NCBI RefSeq assembly: GCF_017565645.3
Contig: NZ_CP086136.1
Location: forward strand, 9,221,501 to 9,285,500
Direction of reading: 5' to 3'
DNA: 64,000 bases
Source: Bradyrhizobium barranii subsp. barranii
GTDB taxonomy: Bacteria; Pseudomonadota; Alphaproteobacteria; Rhizobiales; Xanthobacteraceae
Shown: piece by piece, positions 55,691-64,000 of the stretch
How the letters are laid out: each line of letters opens with the position of its first letter
How positions within the stretch are numbered: the first letter of the stretch is position 1
The notes under the pieces: generated by a model
Told to the model about the DNA's origin: nothing
What the model saw: the letters and a program-made list of their open reading frames with translations, nothing else
Database searches by the model: none
Made by a program: the position numbers and the translations under genes

Positions 55691-56726
55691 AGTGCAGCGT
55701 CTGCCGAATGGCTTCTGTGCGATTGATGGGGAGATTTGGCAAGATGAGACGACGTTTCGACCGCCTCATCTGCGTCGCGTCGCATATGTATTTCAGCTAC
55801 CGATCCTCTCTTCTCATTTGTCGGTACGACGCACCCTTTTATACAACGCGTCAAACTCGGAACCGACACTGATCGATTTTGATGGTGTGGTCGAATTGCT
55901 CGGCTTGGCGCCACTGCTCGAGCGTACGCCATCACATCTTTCCAAGACCGAGCGGCAGCGACTTGCCCTTGGCAGTGCGCTGCTAGGCCAGCCTCGGCTA
56001 CTCCTGCTGGACGATCCACTCATTGTGCGCGACCGCTCCGCCAAATGCGAGATCCTGCCATTTCTCGAACGCATCCTGCAATCGCTTGCGTTGCCGATGA
56101 TCTACATCAGCCATGACATCACCGATATCGAACGTCTCGCCGATCATCTCGTCATGATGAAAGATGGCACCGTGACTGCGGCCGGTCCGCTCAATGTCAC
56201 CCAGAGCGACCCGGCGCTCGCCAGCCGCAGTGAAGCGGCAATCTGTCTGGATACTATGGTCGGCGGTTATGACGGGCGCTACGGGCTGGTCAAGCTCCGC
56301 CTCAAATCCGCGCGCTTTCTGATACCAGCAGTACCGCTAAGGCCGGGCGCAAGGCTGCGGCTGCGCATCGCTGCCGGCGACGTCAGCATTGCGTGCGAAC
56401 CTCCGCGCGCAAGCTCTATCCTCAATGTATTTCGAGCACGCATAACGGCCTCTCTGCCGCACGGCGATGCTGAGGTCACCTTGGTTCTGACCCTTGAAAC
56501 TGGCCACTCTGGCGTGCCGCTTTTGGCGCGCATCACGCGCCGCTCCTTTGATGCCCTACGGCTCAGTATTGGAGCGGAAGTATTCGCGGAAGTCGCGCGC
56601 GCCGTTCCGCTCGGGCTGCCGAGCGGTGGCTTGCAAGGCCTGCCACATCCCCATGAGCACCTTGGACGGCTATGTCTGGACGCGAGAAACACACCAGCAA
56701 GATCGCGGCCATCATCGATAGTCTAG

Positions 56727-57519
56727 ATGAGATAGATTCGAATAGCGCTCCGGGCAGTTCTTTACCTGCCAAAGACGATCTTGAGGCTACCTGCCGATTC
56801 CGCTTTGGATGTCGCGCAGCGAGGCGTAGGCATCACCTTACAGGTGCAGCGGCACTCGAGGGGGGCACACACATTATGCTCGCAAGCGAACGTTGCGAGG
56901 GGAGAACAGATCTCGATTTCCCAACCGTTCGGCAGCAGAACAATCCGGTCTTGACAAAAACGGTTGCCGAGGCTGCGCCCGCCGTCTCCCGGGCGCTTCG
57001 CAGCAGGACCCCATCTCCTTGCGATCAGCAAATTCGCCAAACAACGGGAATGAGCTGACCGGACCTGCGCGCCGAATCGTTACGATAGCCAGGCGTACCG
57101 GACTTAACAGACGTTCCGAAAAACATGCCTTGCGGCCGGCGCCGTTCAACCCCAGCTGCGGCTATTGGTCGGAACGATACCGGGCGGCGCACGCCCATCG
57201 AAACCCTTCGCTATTTGCGGAAGCCGCCTTAGCTCCCGCGTCCGCTGCTGCGCCGCCTCGATGCCTTGCGAACGCGCCGATTGTGGACCTTGAACGGCAC
57301 GACGTCGCAGTTACCAGCGGCGAGCGCCAAACTGCCATAGCCCGGCCAGGCCGGCTGTGCAGTGCCTACCGGTCGGGGACGAGATTGCTTCGGTTTAGGT
57401 CTGGCTGCCGTCTTCCCGCCAACCGCCTAGCCAGCGCCCGTGTACTTTCGTGCTCAAAGGCGCCTGTATCCAAGCCGCTGGGCTGGTCTTGTTGCGCCAA
57501 TTCTAGGTCTAAGAATGCG
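56727..57519. other. 790 bp without a confident gene
   Basis: A plus-strand ORF overlapping the modC end (56672-57058, MSGREKHTSKIAAIIDSLDE) looks natural for about 50 residues and then not; it could be a relic of the next gene in a mod-type operon. The rest has only low-quality ORFs. No TGT-N10-ACA site was found here. Confidence 0.4.
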
Positions 57520-57535
57520 TGGCATATGGTTTGCT
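57520..57535 (+). promoter_or_regulatory. Sigma-54 (-24/-12) promoter of ahpCD
   Basis: TGGCATATGGTTTGCT has GG and GC exactly ten bases apart, with TGGC and TTGCT as in the RpoN consensus. It lies 47 bases upstream of the ahpC start. This places ahpCD under RpoN control, most likely with NifA, though no clear NifA site was seen upstream. Confidence 0.85.
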
Positions 57536-57581
57536 CCACCAGTGAGGTCACGATCTACAAAAGCAAGTTTGTGAGGACACC

Positions 57582-58136
57582 ATGCTCGGAATTGGAAGTC
57601 AGTTGCCGCCATTCGACATCACAGGCGTGAAGCCCGGTTTTCAAGCGCAGGAAGAGGAAGGGCAGAGTGCGTTTGAGACGCTGACCGAAATGAGCTTTCC
57701 GGAGAAATGGAAGATCATCTTCTTTTACCCAAAGGACTTTACCTTCGTCTGCCCGACAGAGATCGCAGAATTTGCTCGGCTTTCCAAGGAATTCGCTGAC
57801 CGAGATGCGGTTGTACTGGGTGGCTCGACTGACAACGAGTTCTGCAAGCTTGCTTGGCGGCGCTCACATGTCGACCTGCACAATCTACCAATCTGGCAAT
57901 TTGCCGACACAAAGGGAACGCTCGTCGATGGCCTCGGGGTGCGTTCACCCGAAGGGGTTGCCTATCGTTATACCTTCATTGTTGACCCCCAAAACACGAT
58001 TCAGCACGTCTATGCGACCAATCTGAGTGTGGGCCGCAGTCCTAAGGACACACTCCGCGTTCTAGACGCGCTGCAAACCGACGAGCTCTGTCCCTGCAAC
58101 CGCGAAATCGGCGGGGAAACACTGAAGGTTGCGTGA
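57582..58136 (+). CDS. ahpC: Peroxiredoxin AhpC
   Basis: A 184-residue 2-Cys peroxiredoxin of the AhpC type that reduces hydrogen peroxide and organic peroxides. The peroxidatic cysteine is Cys57 in FTFVCPTEIAEF; the C-terminal LCPCN supplies resolving cysteines, as in AhpC proteins that work with AhpD. The ATG at 57582 is preceded by a weak GAGGACACC site. It is followed after six bases by ahpD and preceded by a sigma-54 promoter, so the pair probably protects nitrogen-fixing bacteroids from peroxide. Confidence 0.93.
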   Translation: MLGIGSQLPPFDITGVKPGFQAQEEEGQSAFETLTEMSFPEKWKIIFFYPKDFTFVCPTEIAEFARLSKEFADRDAVVLGGSTDNEFCKLAWRRSHVDLHNLPIWQFADTKGTLVDGLGVRSPEGVAYRYTFIVDPQNTIQHVYATNLSVGRSPKDTLRVLDALQTDELCPCNREIGGETLKVA

Positions 58137-58142
58137 CGCAGC

Positions 58143-58691
58143 ATGTCGCCGATCGAACAAATCTACGACAAGATTCCCGATTTCGCGAAGGATGTCAGGA
58201 TTAACTTGACCTCCTTGATGACCGATGAGACGCTTTCGCCGCGGCGAAAATACGGGGTGCTGGTAGCGAGTGCAGTTGCCACCCGCAATTCAGCCCTGAT
58301 TGCCGCGTTGGAATCGGCAGCCTCGGGCGTGATGACATCTGTGGCGATCGCCGCAGCGAAAGCTGCGGCCTCCGTAGTGGTAATGAACAATGTCTACTAC
58401 CGCTTCGTTCACCTCGCTTCCAACCCAGAATACAAGACGATGCCGCCGCGGCTGCGCATGGACGTGATTGGCAATCCCGGCGTGGACAAGTCCGATTTCG
58501 AGCTGTGGTCGCTTGCTGTCTCCTCCATAAACGGCTGCGGTATCTGCATTGATGCCCATGAGAGGACATTGAGAGCCGCGGGCGTCAATTCGGAGACGAT
58601 CCAGACCGCCGTGCGCTTTGCTGCGATCACACAGTCAGTGGCGATCGCACTCGAGGCCGCTGGGCCTGCCTCCCCTCAGGCAGGAGACTGA
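58143..58691 (+). CDS. ahpD: Alkylhydroperoxidase AhpD
   Basis: A 182-residue carboxymuconolactone decarboxylase-family protein of the AhpD type. The active site [12 protein letters not shown] (CxxC with nearby His) lies near residue 130. It reduces AhpC, using lipoamide in known cases. It is cotranscribed with ahpC. Confidence 0.92.
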   Translation: MSPIEQIYDKIPDFAKDVRINLTSLMTDETLSPRRKYGVLVASAVATRNSALIAALESAASGVMTSVAIAAAKAAASVVVMNNVYYRFVHLASNPEYKTMPPRLRMDVIGNPGVDKSDFELWSLAVSSINGCGICIDAHERTLRAAGVNSETIQTAVRFAAITQSVAIALEAAGPASPQAGD

Positions 58692-58902
58692 TCTTTTCTC
58701 TGCCATCAGATCGACGGCATCGTGGCGCTACTCAGTGGCGCCACAACGAGCCTTTTGCTGCTTATCTGCATGTCACGTCTTGCGTCGCGTTGCGATGACG
58801 GGTGTCTTCTCAAACAACCCGGCGCTATGCAGGTGACAGTGAGCGCGCCACAGATACAGTGAGATTGCGTCGGCTAACGCCGCACCACCCTTCGCTCTGT
58901 CA
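58692..58902. other. Convergent spacer between ahpD and fixX
   Basis: No gene. GGCCTGCCTCCCCTCAGGCAGG at the end of ahpD, near 58660-58685, forms a hairpin (CCTGCC/GGCAGG) followed by TCTTTTCT and is a possible terminator for ahpCD. Confidence 0.45.
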
Positions 58903-59199
58903 TCACCCAAACTTGAACAGAACACCATATCCGCCGCGCGGGTGGCTCCATTCGATGTCGCCGGTCGGCTCGGCGATCACGCGGCAGGTACCGCATTCAA
59001 TGCAGCCATCAACTGTAACTTCGACCTGGCCGTTGTCGTTGAGCTCGTAGCATCGCGCCGGGCAGGCCTTCAAAAGTGTGAGGAGCTGCGGCGATGGCGT
59101 CTTGTGCGCACGTACCCTGACGTGAGGGTGCCCGGCGTCGACAAGATAACGGTTGTAGTACAGCTTGTCTTCGACGCGCACGGAGGGTTCGACATTCAT
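58903..59199 (-). CDS. fixX: Ferredoxin-like protein FixX
   Basis: A 98-residue ferredoxin-like protein with the cysteine set ACPARCYEL and [10 protein letters not shown]. It belongs to the FixABCX electron-bifurcating complex that delivers low-potential electrons to nitrogenase. I start at 59199 ([12 protein letters not shown]), after GGAAGG; an ATG five codons upstream is less likely. Last gene of fixBCX. Confidence 0.95.
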   Translation of the reverse strand: MNVEPSVRVEDKLYYNRYLVDAGHPHVRVRAHKTPSPQLLTLLKACPARCYELNDNGQVEVTVDGCIECGTCRVIAEPTGDIEWSHPRGGYGVLFKFG

Positions 59200-59237
59200 G
59201 CTTTTGCCTTCCACTGTTGGACTTCACACTGTCGCGA

Positions 59238-60548
59238 TCACCGCCAGGCCCTGGCAAAACGGTAAGCATCGCCGACCAGACCTGACCATGACCGCGTCTT
59301 GACAAAGGATTTGAGGCTCGCCTTCTCCTTCTCAACCTTGGGCGTACCATCGACGCGCACAAAGTTCTGCATCGCCTTGGAGATAAGCTGCGGATAAGTG
59401 AGAAAGAAATTTTCGGAGTGGGTATGCATGAGGGGTGGCAAATCCTTGTACTTCTTGAGATCTTTGATGACGAAAGAATCGTCCAACATCTTTTTGTAGA
59501 TTGAGAGATTTGTTGCACTCATCGGTTCGCCGCGCGATTTGACCAGACCTATCGCTTCGGCCGCGATACGGCCCGATGTCATCGCGAGATTGGAGCCCTC
59601 ACGATGAACGGCATTGTTGAGTTGGGCGGCATCGCCCACGACGACCCAGCCCTCCCCATAAAGCTGTGGGATCGATTTGTAACCGCCTTCGGGAATGAGA
59701 TGCGCCGAATATTCCTTTACTTCGGACCCTGCTATCAGTGGCGCCACAGAGGGATGCCTTTTGAATTCATCGAGCAGGCCATACGGCGTTTGGCCCGTGC
59801 GTTGGAAGTCGGCGACGAGACAACCGATGCCAAGCGAAATGCACTCTTTGTTGGCGTAGATGAAACCCATCCCGGTCATGCCGCGGGAAATGGTACCGGC
59901 AGCCTCTATCACGACGCCTTCATCCCCCTTAAGATTGAAGCGTGCTTCGATGGTTTCACGGGGCAAGAAGTGCATTTCCTTCACCGCGAGCGCAACGTTA
60001 TCGGGTGCCGGACGGGCGCGCAGGCCCGCACGCGTGCCGAGCAAGCCATTGACCCCTTCGGCCAGAACGACGACGTCAGCATGTATCTCGCCGTCACGGC
60101 GATCTGTACGAACACCGACGACCCTGTTACGATCGTCCTGCGCGAGCTCTGTGACGGTGGTCTCGCAAAGCACGATCGCGCCAGCTTCCCGCACCTTTGA
60201 AGAAAACCATTTGTCAAACTGGGCACGTATAATCGTATAGCGGTTCGGCCTCTGCTCGTTGAAGTCCTCCGAACGGTAGTGCATGCCGACATGCGAGCGA
60301 TCGTCCATCATCCAGAACCGCTGTTCGATCAGGTGGCGTTCGAGTGGCGCCTCCTCTCGAAACTCGGGGATCAGCTTTTCCATCATGTCGGCATAGAGGA
60401 TGGCCCCCTGCACATTTTTCGATCCGGGATATTCGCCCCGCTCGAGCTGCAGCACCTTCATGCCCTGTTTGGCCATCGTCAATGCCGCCGCGTTGCCGGC
60501 CATACCGGCTCCGACCACGATCGCATCGAATCTCTCTTCAATCATCAA
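59238..60548 (-). CDS. fixC: Flavoprotein-ubiquinone oxidoreductase FixC
   Basis: A 436-residue ETF-QO-like flavoprotein, normal length. The FAD-binding start [20 protein letters not shown] is at residues about 7-26, and [20 protein letters not shown] near residue 315 completes the FAD site. It takes electrons from FixAB and passes them to FixX and quinone. It is nine bases downstream of fixB. Confidence 0.97.
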   Translation of the reverse strand: MMIEERFDAIVVGAGMAGNAAALTMAKQGMKVLQLERGEYPGSKNVQGAILYADMMEKLIPEFREEAPLERHLIEQRFWMMDDRSHVGMHYRSEDFNEQRPNRYTIIRAQFDKWFSSKVREAGAIVLCETTVTELAQDDRNRVVGVRTDRRDGEIHADVVVLAEGVNGLLGTRAGLRARPAPDNVALAVKEMHFLPRETIEARFNLKGDEGVVIEAAGTISRGMTGMGFIYANKECISLGIGCLVADFQRTGQTPYGLLDEFKRHPSVAPLIAGSEVKEYSAHLIPEGGYKSIPQLYGEGWVVVGDAAQLNNAVHREGSNLAMTSGRIAAEAIGLVKSRGEPMSATNLSIYKKMLDDSFVIKDLKKYKDLPPLMHTHSENFFLTYPQLISKAMQNFVRVDGTPKVEKEKASLKSFVKTRSWSGLVGDAYRFARAWR

Positions 60549-60556
60549 TATCTCCT

Positions 60557-61666
60557 CTAGACCGCGATCCTGGCGCGCGAATCTGGCAGAAGCCGCGCGC
60601 GAAATGCAGCCGTCAGGGCTGGCAACAATTGCATAGCATCACTGACGATCGCGAGATGGGCGAAGTCGAAGATCGGAGCGTTTTTGTCCGTGTTAACGGC
60701 GACGATCAGATCCGCGCCCTCGACGCCGACCCGGTGCTGGATCGCACCGGAAATGCCCGCGGCAATATAGAGCTTCGGCCGGATGGTTTTGCCTGTCTGA
60801 CCGATTTGCCGGTCAGACGTAACCCAGCCCTTTTGCACGAGAGGACGCGAGCAGCCATATTCAGCCCCAAGCAGAGCTGCGAGCTCGCGTACCAACCGGA
60901 AGTTCTCAGGCGATCCCAGTCCAAGGCCGCCCGCAACCACAACATCGGCATAGGCCAGAGTGGAAGTTTCTGCATCGCGGTCGGGTAGGAAGGACAATAC
61001 TTTCGTGACTATATCGTCTTCTACAAGGCCGAGCGGATGAACGACGATACGAGCGGCATCGCGCATAACGCGTGCAGGCATCGGCATCACTCGCGGGCGG
61101 ACCGTGGCCATCTGCGGGCGGTAATTCAAGGTATAGATTGTGCAGAGCAACGAGCCGCCAAAAGTTGGCCGCGTCGCCGCAAGTGAACCGTCGGCGTCCA
61201 CGTCCAGCGTGGTGCAGTCGGCAGTAAGCCCCGTCGATAGATTCGTCGCCACGGAACCTGCGAGATCGCGACCAAGCGTCGTGGCACCCAACAGTAATAT
61301 CTCGGGCTTGTAGGTGTTGACGAGTTCGGTGAGCGCTTTCGTATAAGATTCGTTGCGGTAATCCGACAACACATTGTCGCTCACGAGATAGGCCAGATCG
61401 GCGCCGTAGCAAAAGGCTTCAAGTGCGGCGTTGCGTGTGTGCTGCCCCTCCGGACCGACAACGACAGCGGCAAGATTCACCTTTAGCCTGTCGGCAAGAC
61501 CACGCCCCGCACCCATGAGCTCCCAGGAAACGGGATGCACTTGGCCCCGCTCCAGCTCGACGAAGACCCAGACGTGCTTGTACGACTTGAAGTGCTCCGG
61601 CAGTTCTTTTTTGGCTGCTCCGCGGCCGGCCCCTGCTGGCATCGCCGTTTTGCTGACCTTGCTCAT
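60557..61666 (-). CDS. fixB: Electron transfer flavoprotein alpha subunit FixB
   Basis: A 369-residue ETF-alpha protein. The N-terminal domain has [20 protein letters not shown]; the C-terminal FAD-binding domain has [40 protein letters not shown] and [20 protein letters not shown]. It pairs with FixA, whose gene is not in the window (in Bradyrhizobium fixA lies elsewhere). A sigma-54 promoter was sought in the upstream 900 bp and not found with confidence. Confidence 0.97.
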   Translation of the reverse strand: MSKVSKTAMPAGAGRGAAKKELPEHFKSYKHVWVFVELERGQVHPVSWELMGAGRGLADRLKVNLAAVVVGPEGQHTRNAALEAFCYGADLAYLVSDNVLSDYRNESYTKALTELVNTYKPEILLLGATTLGRDLAGSVATNLSTGLTADCTTLDVDADGSLAATRPTFGGSLLCTIYTLNYRPQMATVRPRVMPMPARVMRDAARIVVHPLGLVEDDIVTKVLSFLPDRDAETSTLAYADVVVAGGLGLGSPENFRLVRELAALLGAEYGCSRPLVQKGWVTSDRQIGQTGKTIRPKLYIAAGISGAIQHRVGVEGADLIVAVNTDKNAPIFDFAHLAIVSDAMQLLPALTAAFRARLLPDSRARIAV

Positions 61667-62617
61667 AGTCTAAATTCCTCTCGACGATAGGCGCGCCCGC
61701 GCCACGGGTTGCTTTTTCGCTTTCGTTAACCGAAGTTCACTTTTGGCCGGCAAGTGGCTGGCTGCTCTGCCCGCCTGCGCGCTCGGACCAGTCGCACCAC
61801 AATACGCGTCGTCGCAATTGGCGCACCCATTCGGCCGGCTTTGGAGGGATCCTGCAAACTGAATCCTTGGGTGCCGGGCTCGACGAGCGCCACCGTGGCC
61901 GGCCAGGACGAGGTGATCCTGACCGGCCACTTCCATGCCTTAGTTGACTAGTCCGTTCGCGGCGCCTCGCCGGTACCATCGATGGAGGTCCTGGCAAGGC
62001 TTCTGTCACGCGACCGTGCCGAGCCTCCAGCGCTGGCACTCCGTGTGGGAGGAGGGCACCACTTTTCGTAGCGCAGTTTCTATCTGCGATGAGATGCAGA
62101 CACATTTGAGCGGGATCGGGGGCCGATTTGATGCGGACGCTACTGTGCATAGCCGCCGCAAGAGCCGCGCGAAGGGGACACCTATTATTGACTACCATCT
62201 CACCGTCACTACGAAACTGCGACCGCGTCAAAGACCGTTGCGAACAGACCTGACGGCATCGTAGGCCTCGATATGATGCCGCAGGGGGGCTCGGCAGGCA
62301 ATGTAAGCAGCATCATGGGTCCTCCTTCAAACTCACCGCGGGCGCCACCATCTGTCGGCATCGATGATCAGATCAGCAGGACAACAGCAAGTGTCGTACC
62401 AGTTGCAAAGACGATTGAAGTCAGTGGGACGTATTGGCTTGCGCCACACATCAAACAGCTGCTGATACCTGGTCACGAATAATCCGGACATGGGTCGGGA
62501 ATACGACAGCCGTTGGCCGGGCCATGACTAAGAGACTTGCCGCGATAAATAGAAAGCCGCATTAACGGAGCGCCTCGGCGTCCGCCGGACAGACTTCGCT
62601 TACAGTGGAACGCTAGG
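61667..62617. other. 950 bp between nifW and fixB without a gene
   Basis: Only low-quality ORFs. In related genomes nifW and fixB are often close, so this stretch may be expanded by lost genes or small insertions. No insertion-sequence end, RNA gene, or clear -24/-12 promoter was seen on the minus strand. Confidence 0.5.
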
Positions 62618-62959
62618 TCACTTCAACTCGCTCAAAGGAACGAAGGCCGCAGCCTTCTTGGAGTCTGAGACGGCATCCTTCAAAACCTTGAACACTCGCT
62701 CGTCGATCGGTGACGATGCCACGAAATCTCCATATGCCCGTTCCAGCATCGCCTTGCATCGAGTTCTGATTTCCGGCTCTGCGGCACCAGCAAATTTCTC
62801 CTGTGCGAGGTATTGTCCCATGCGCTTCAAAATGTGAAGGCGCGCGACATTCACGATCTTAGGGTCGTACTCGACGCCAAGCAGCGAAAAAAACTCCTCT
62901 GCCGATGAGGCCTTGCCGAGTCGATCTAGAATACCGGTTGCTGGGGATGAGCTGATCAT
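62618..62959 (-). CDS. nifW: Nitrogenase-stabilising protein NifW
   Basis: A 113-residue NifW. The family pattern SSAEEFFSLLGVEYDPKIVN and RLHILKRMGQYLAQEKF is clear. NifW helps protect or assemble the MoFe protein under oxygen stress. Good AGGAG site. Upstream of fixBCX on the same strand. Confidence 0.95.
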   Translation of the reverse strand: MISSSPATGILDRLGKASSAEEFFSLLGVEYDPKIVNVARLHILKRMGQYLAQEKFAGAAEPEIRTRCKAMLERAYGDFVASSPIDERVFKVLKDAVSDSKKAAAFVPLSELK

Positions 62960-63613
62960 CGAATATTCTCCTTCGGTTTAGCTCTGGTGAGCGCCCACAT
63001 TGAGCGGATCCGAAACAGTAACGACAACGCGCCCGCGGGTTTTGCGGTTGCGCTCAATCTGATGAGAACTCGGTGACGGCGCGGAAAGACTTCTCATGAC
63101 TGACACCTGAAGTTCGCGGGCCCGGTATATCCTAACACTTGGTTGACCTTTTCCATCGTTAGCTCCTGATGACTACACAGCCCGAAGACGGCATGGATAT
63201 TGTGGCAAGGGACCACATATTTCATCGACACCCTTGCGTCGACCCTCGCGTCGGCGCCTCTTTCCCGGGTCCGTGCGGCACTCCATCATGGTAAGCGGAA
63301 GATCTGCTTCGATAATTGCGCGGACGCGATGTTTTTGTTGACCGCGCCCGCCGTTACCGCCGCAGTCTTTGTGATCCTAACGGCCGACCTAGTGCAAGAA
63401 GTCACGCTTCTCTTTATGACCTTGTTCAGCAAATGCATCGTGGCAAATGCGACAGCGCTATGAGGCCGAACGCGTTGCCCTTTGGTGCGACAGGTCCGTT
63501 GCGGCGCACCAACACGGGTGAACTGTAGCCTAGCACTCGATCTTGCCGCCTTAACCACACGGCCGTCCGCTCGCATCCAAGTTGGTGATCCGCGCCCTCC
63601 TCCGACCTGCGGC
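62960..63613. other. 650 bp between nifQ and nifW, no confident gene
   Basis: On the minus strand an AGGAG site precedes a 20-residue ORF (MEKVNQVLGYTGPANFRCQS, about 63158 to 63096), possibly the start of a lost gene. Near 63393 a minus-strand AGCGTGACTTCTTGCAC resembles a -24/-12 promoter but has GC instead of GG at -24. Nothing else was recognised. Confidence 0.4.
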
Positions 63614-64000
63614 CTACAAATGCGGTGAAGCCTTTTCGGATAACGATGCGACTGCGGTCTCTCCTGGCGTTTCAGATGCCCGGCCGCTGGACACAGCCGG
63701 CCATGCTGCGGCCTGCAACAGCAAATCGCGCCGACGCTCGGCCATCCGGCTCTCACCGCTTTCTTCACCGAAACAGATGTTGAATTCGTTACATTGATTG
63801 CACACGGGTGTCGTGCACATCGCAAGGCCTTCGTCCTCGCAAAGCATGCGGTAGAAGAAGCGCTTCCAACGCATATTGTTGACATTGCTCGCGGCGAGCG
63901 GCGCGAAATGCCGGCTCATCACGAGCGAGAGTTCGCCACGATCACGCAAGCCGAGAGCTTCCCAAAGATGGTCCGGCTCCATGGCGCGGCGCGCGATCAT
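63614..64000 (-). CDS. nifQ: Molybdenum-processing protein NifQ (cut by window end)
   Basis: The C-terminal 128 residues of NifQ; the start lies beyond the window, since the family has about 170-200 residues. The cluster-binding motif CTTPVCNQCNEFNIC (C-x4-C-x2-C-x5-C) is complete, preceded by NNMRWKRFFYRMLCEDEG. NifQ donates molybdenum for FeMo-cofactor synthesis. The last 45 residues are variable. Confidence 0.93.
   Translation of the reverse strand: MIARRAMEPDHLWEALGLRDRGELSLVMSRHFAPLAASNVNNMRWKRFFYRMLCEDEGLAMCTTPVCNQCNEFNICFGEESGESRMAERRRDLLLQAAAWPAVSSGRASETPGETAVASLSEKASPHL

Larger units (their letters stand above)
53100..55691 (-). mobile_element. IS21-family element, complete copy 2, 6-bp target duplication
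   Basis: A 2592-bp element flanked by GTGCAG at 53094-53099 and 55692-55697. Tips TGCGGATTTC and, inverted, TGCGCGTTTC. Same orientation as the deleted copy at 4382-6724; the two bracket about 46 kb that includes all T3SS genes. Confidence 0.94.
52923..56726 (+). pseudogene. ModC-like ABC transporter ATPase, split by IS21
   Basis: The 5' part (52923-53099) encodes YIEVAFNGSLASILLDTQFS and the Walker A FGPPGCGKTTLARCIAGVQ. After the IS21 and one GTGCAG, the frame joins exactly as AGVQRLPNGFCAIDGEIWQD and runs to 56726 with Walker B RLLLLDDPL and a C-terminal MOP/TOBE-like molybdate region (LRPGARLRLRIAAGDVSIAC). The ABC signature reads LSKTERQRLALG instead of LSGGE and Walker B has Asp for the usual Glu, so the enzyme may already have been weak. 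Near nif/fix genes a role in molybdate supply for nitrogenase is plausible. An ORF from 55692 lacks the P-loop. Confidence 0.88.

Noticed and set aside
63385..63403. Possible sigma-54 promoter for nifW on the minus strand
   Set aside because: The -24 element has GC where GG is nearly invariant, and the distance to nifW is over 400 bases.

Overview
The window looks like a piece of the symbiosis island of a Bradyrhizobium (B. japonicum/diazoefficiens type or a close relative). The reasons are the rhc-type type III secretion (T3SS) genes with nop effectors and tts boxes, the neighbouring fixBCX, nifW, nifQ and ahpCD genes, and the very high load of insertion sequences and decayed genes. The genus assignment is inference; no rRNA or housekeeping gene is present to test it.

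Layout. 1-14.6 kb is almost entirely mobile DNA: the end of an IS630 element, an IS21 element inserted in an IS256 remnant, a second type of IS21 element inserted in a group II intron reverse transcriptase remnant, an IS5 element, IS110 elements and IS630 scraps. It also holds a frameshifted phasin-like gene and a small ORF behind a tts-like box. 15.4-23.9 kb (minus strand) is the compact T3SS operon nopB-rhcJ-nolU-nolV-rhcN-sctO-rhcQ-rhcR-rhcS-rhcT-rhcU, read from a tts box at about 23.9 kb. rhcC1 runs divergently. Two further tts boxes at 24.75 and 25.76 kb precede a broken proline-rich effector-like gene and a 67-residue acidic protein. After an intact IS630 comes nopE (minus strand, two self-cleaving domains). 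Divergently from it a second T3SS operon at 30.1-35.5 kb holds a glycine-rich small protein, nopA, rhcD-like, sctX-like, sctY-like, rhcV and a TPR lipoprotein. A frameshifted nopP follows behind its own tts box.

37.6-44 kb holds an IS256 that cuts off the front of an M16 peptidase gene, a second M16 gene with two frameshifts, and a tandem pair of ParA/MinD-like P-loop proteins of unknown role. 44-50.3 kb holds a ruined nopM (E3 ligase effector) with an IS3 inside it, an inverted second copy of the IS5-type element, and an intact IS1380 behind a duplicated IS1380 left end. 50.5-57 kb holds two small hypothetical genes and a modC-like ABC ATPase gene split by a full-length IS21. 57.5-64 kb is the nitrogen-fixation end: a sigma-54 promoter in front of ahpC-ahpD, then on the minus strand fixX, fixC, fixB, nifW and a partial nifQ.

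How it works together. The rhc genes encode most of one export machine: ATPase, stator, C-ring, export gate, inner ring, pilin and the small secretin part. The large secretin part (rhcC2) and the regulator TtsI are not in the window. Effectors with recognisable genes are NopE (intact), NopP (frameshifted) and NopM (destroyed). FixBCX form the electron-bifurcating ETF-type pathway to nitrogenase; NifW and NifQ support nitrogenase maturation, and AhpCD remove peroxide under likely NifA/sigma-54 control. Several insertions can be dated relative to one another because their target duplications are intact and the interrupted reading frame rejoins exactly when one copy is removed.
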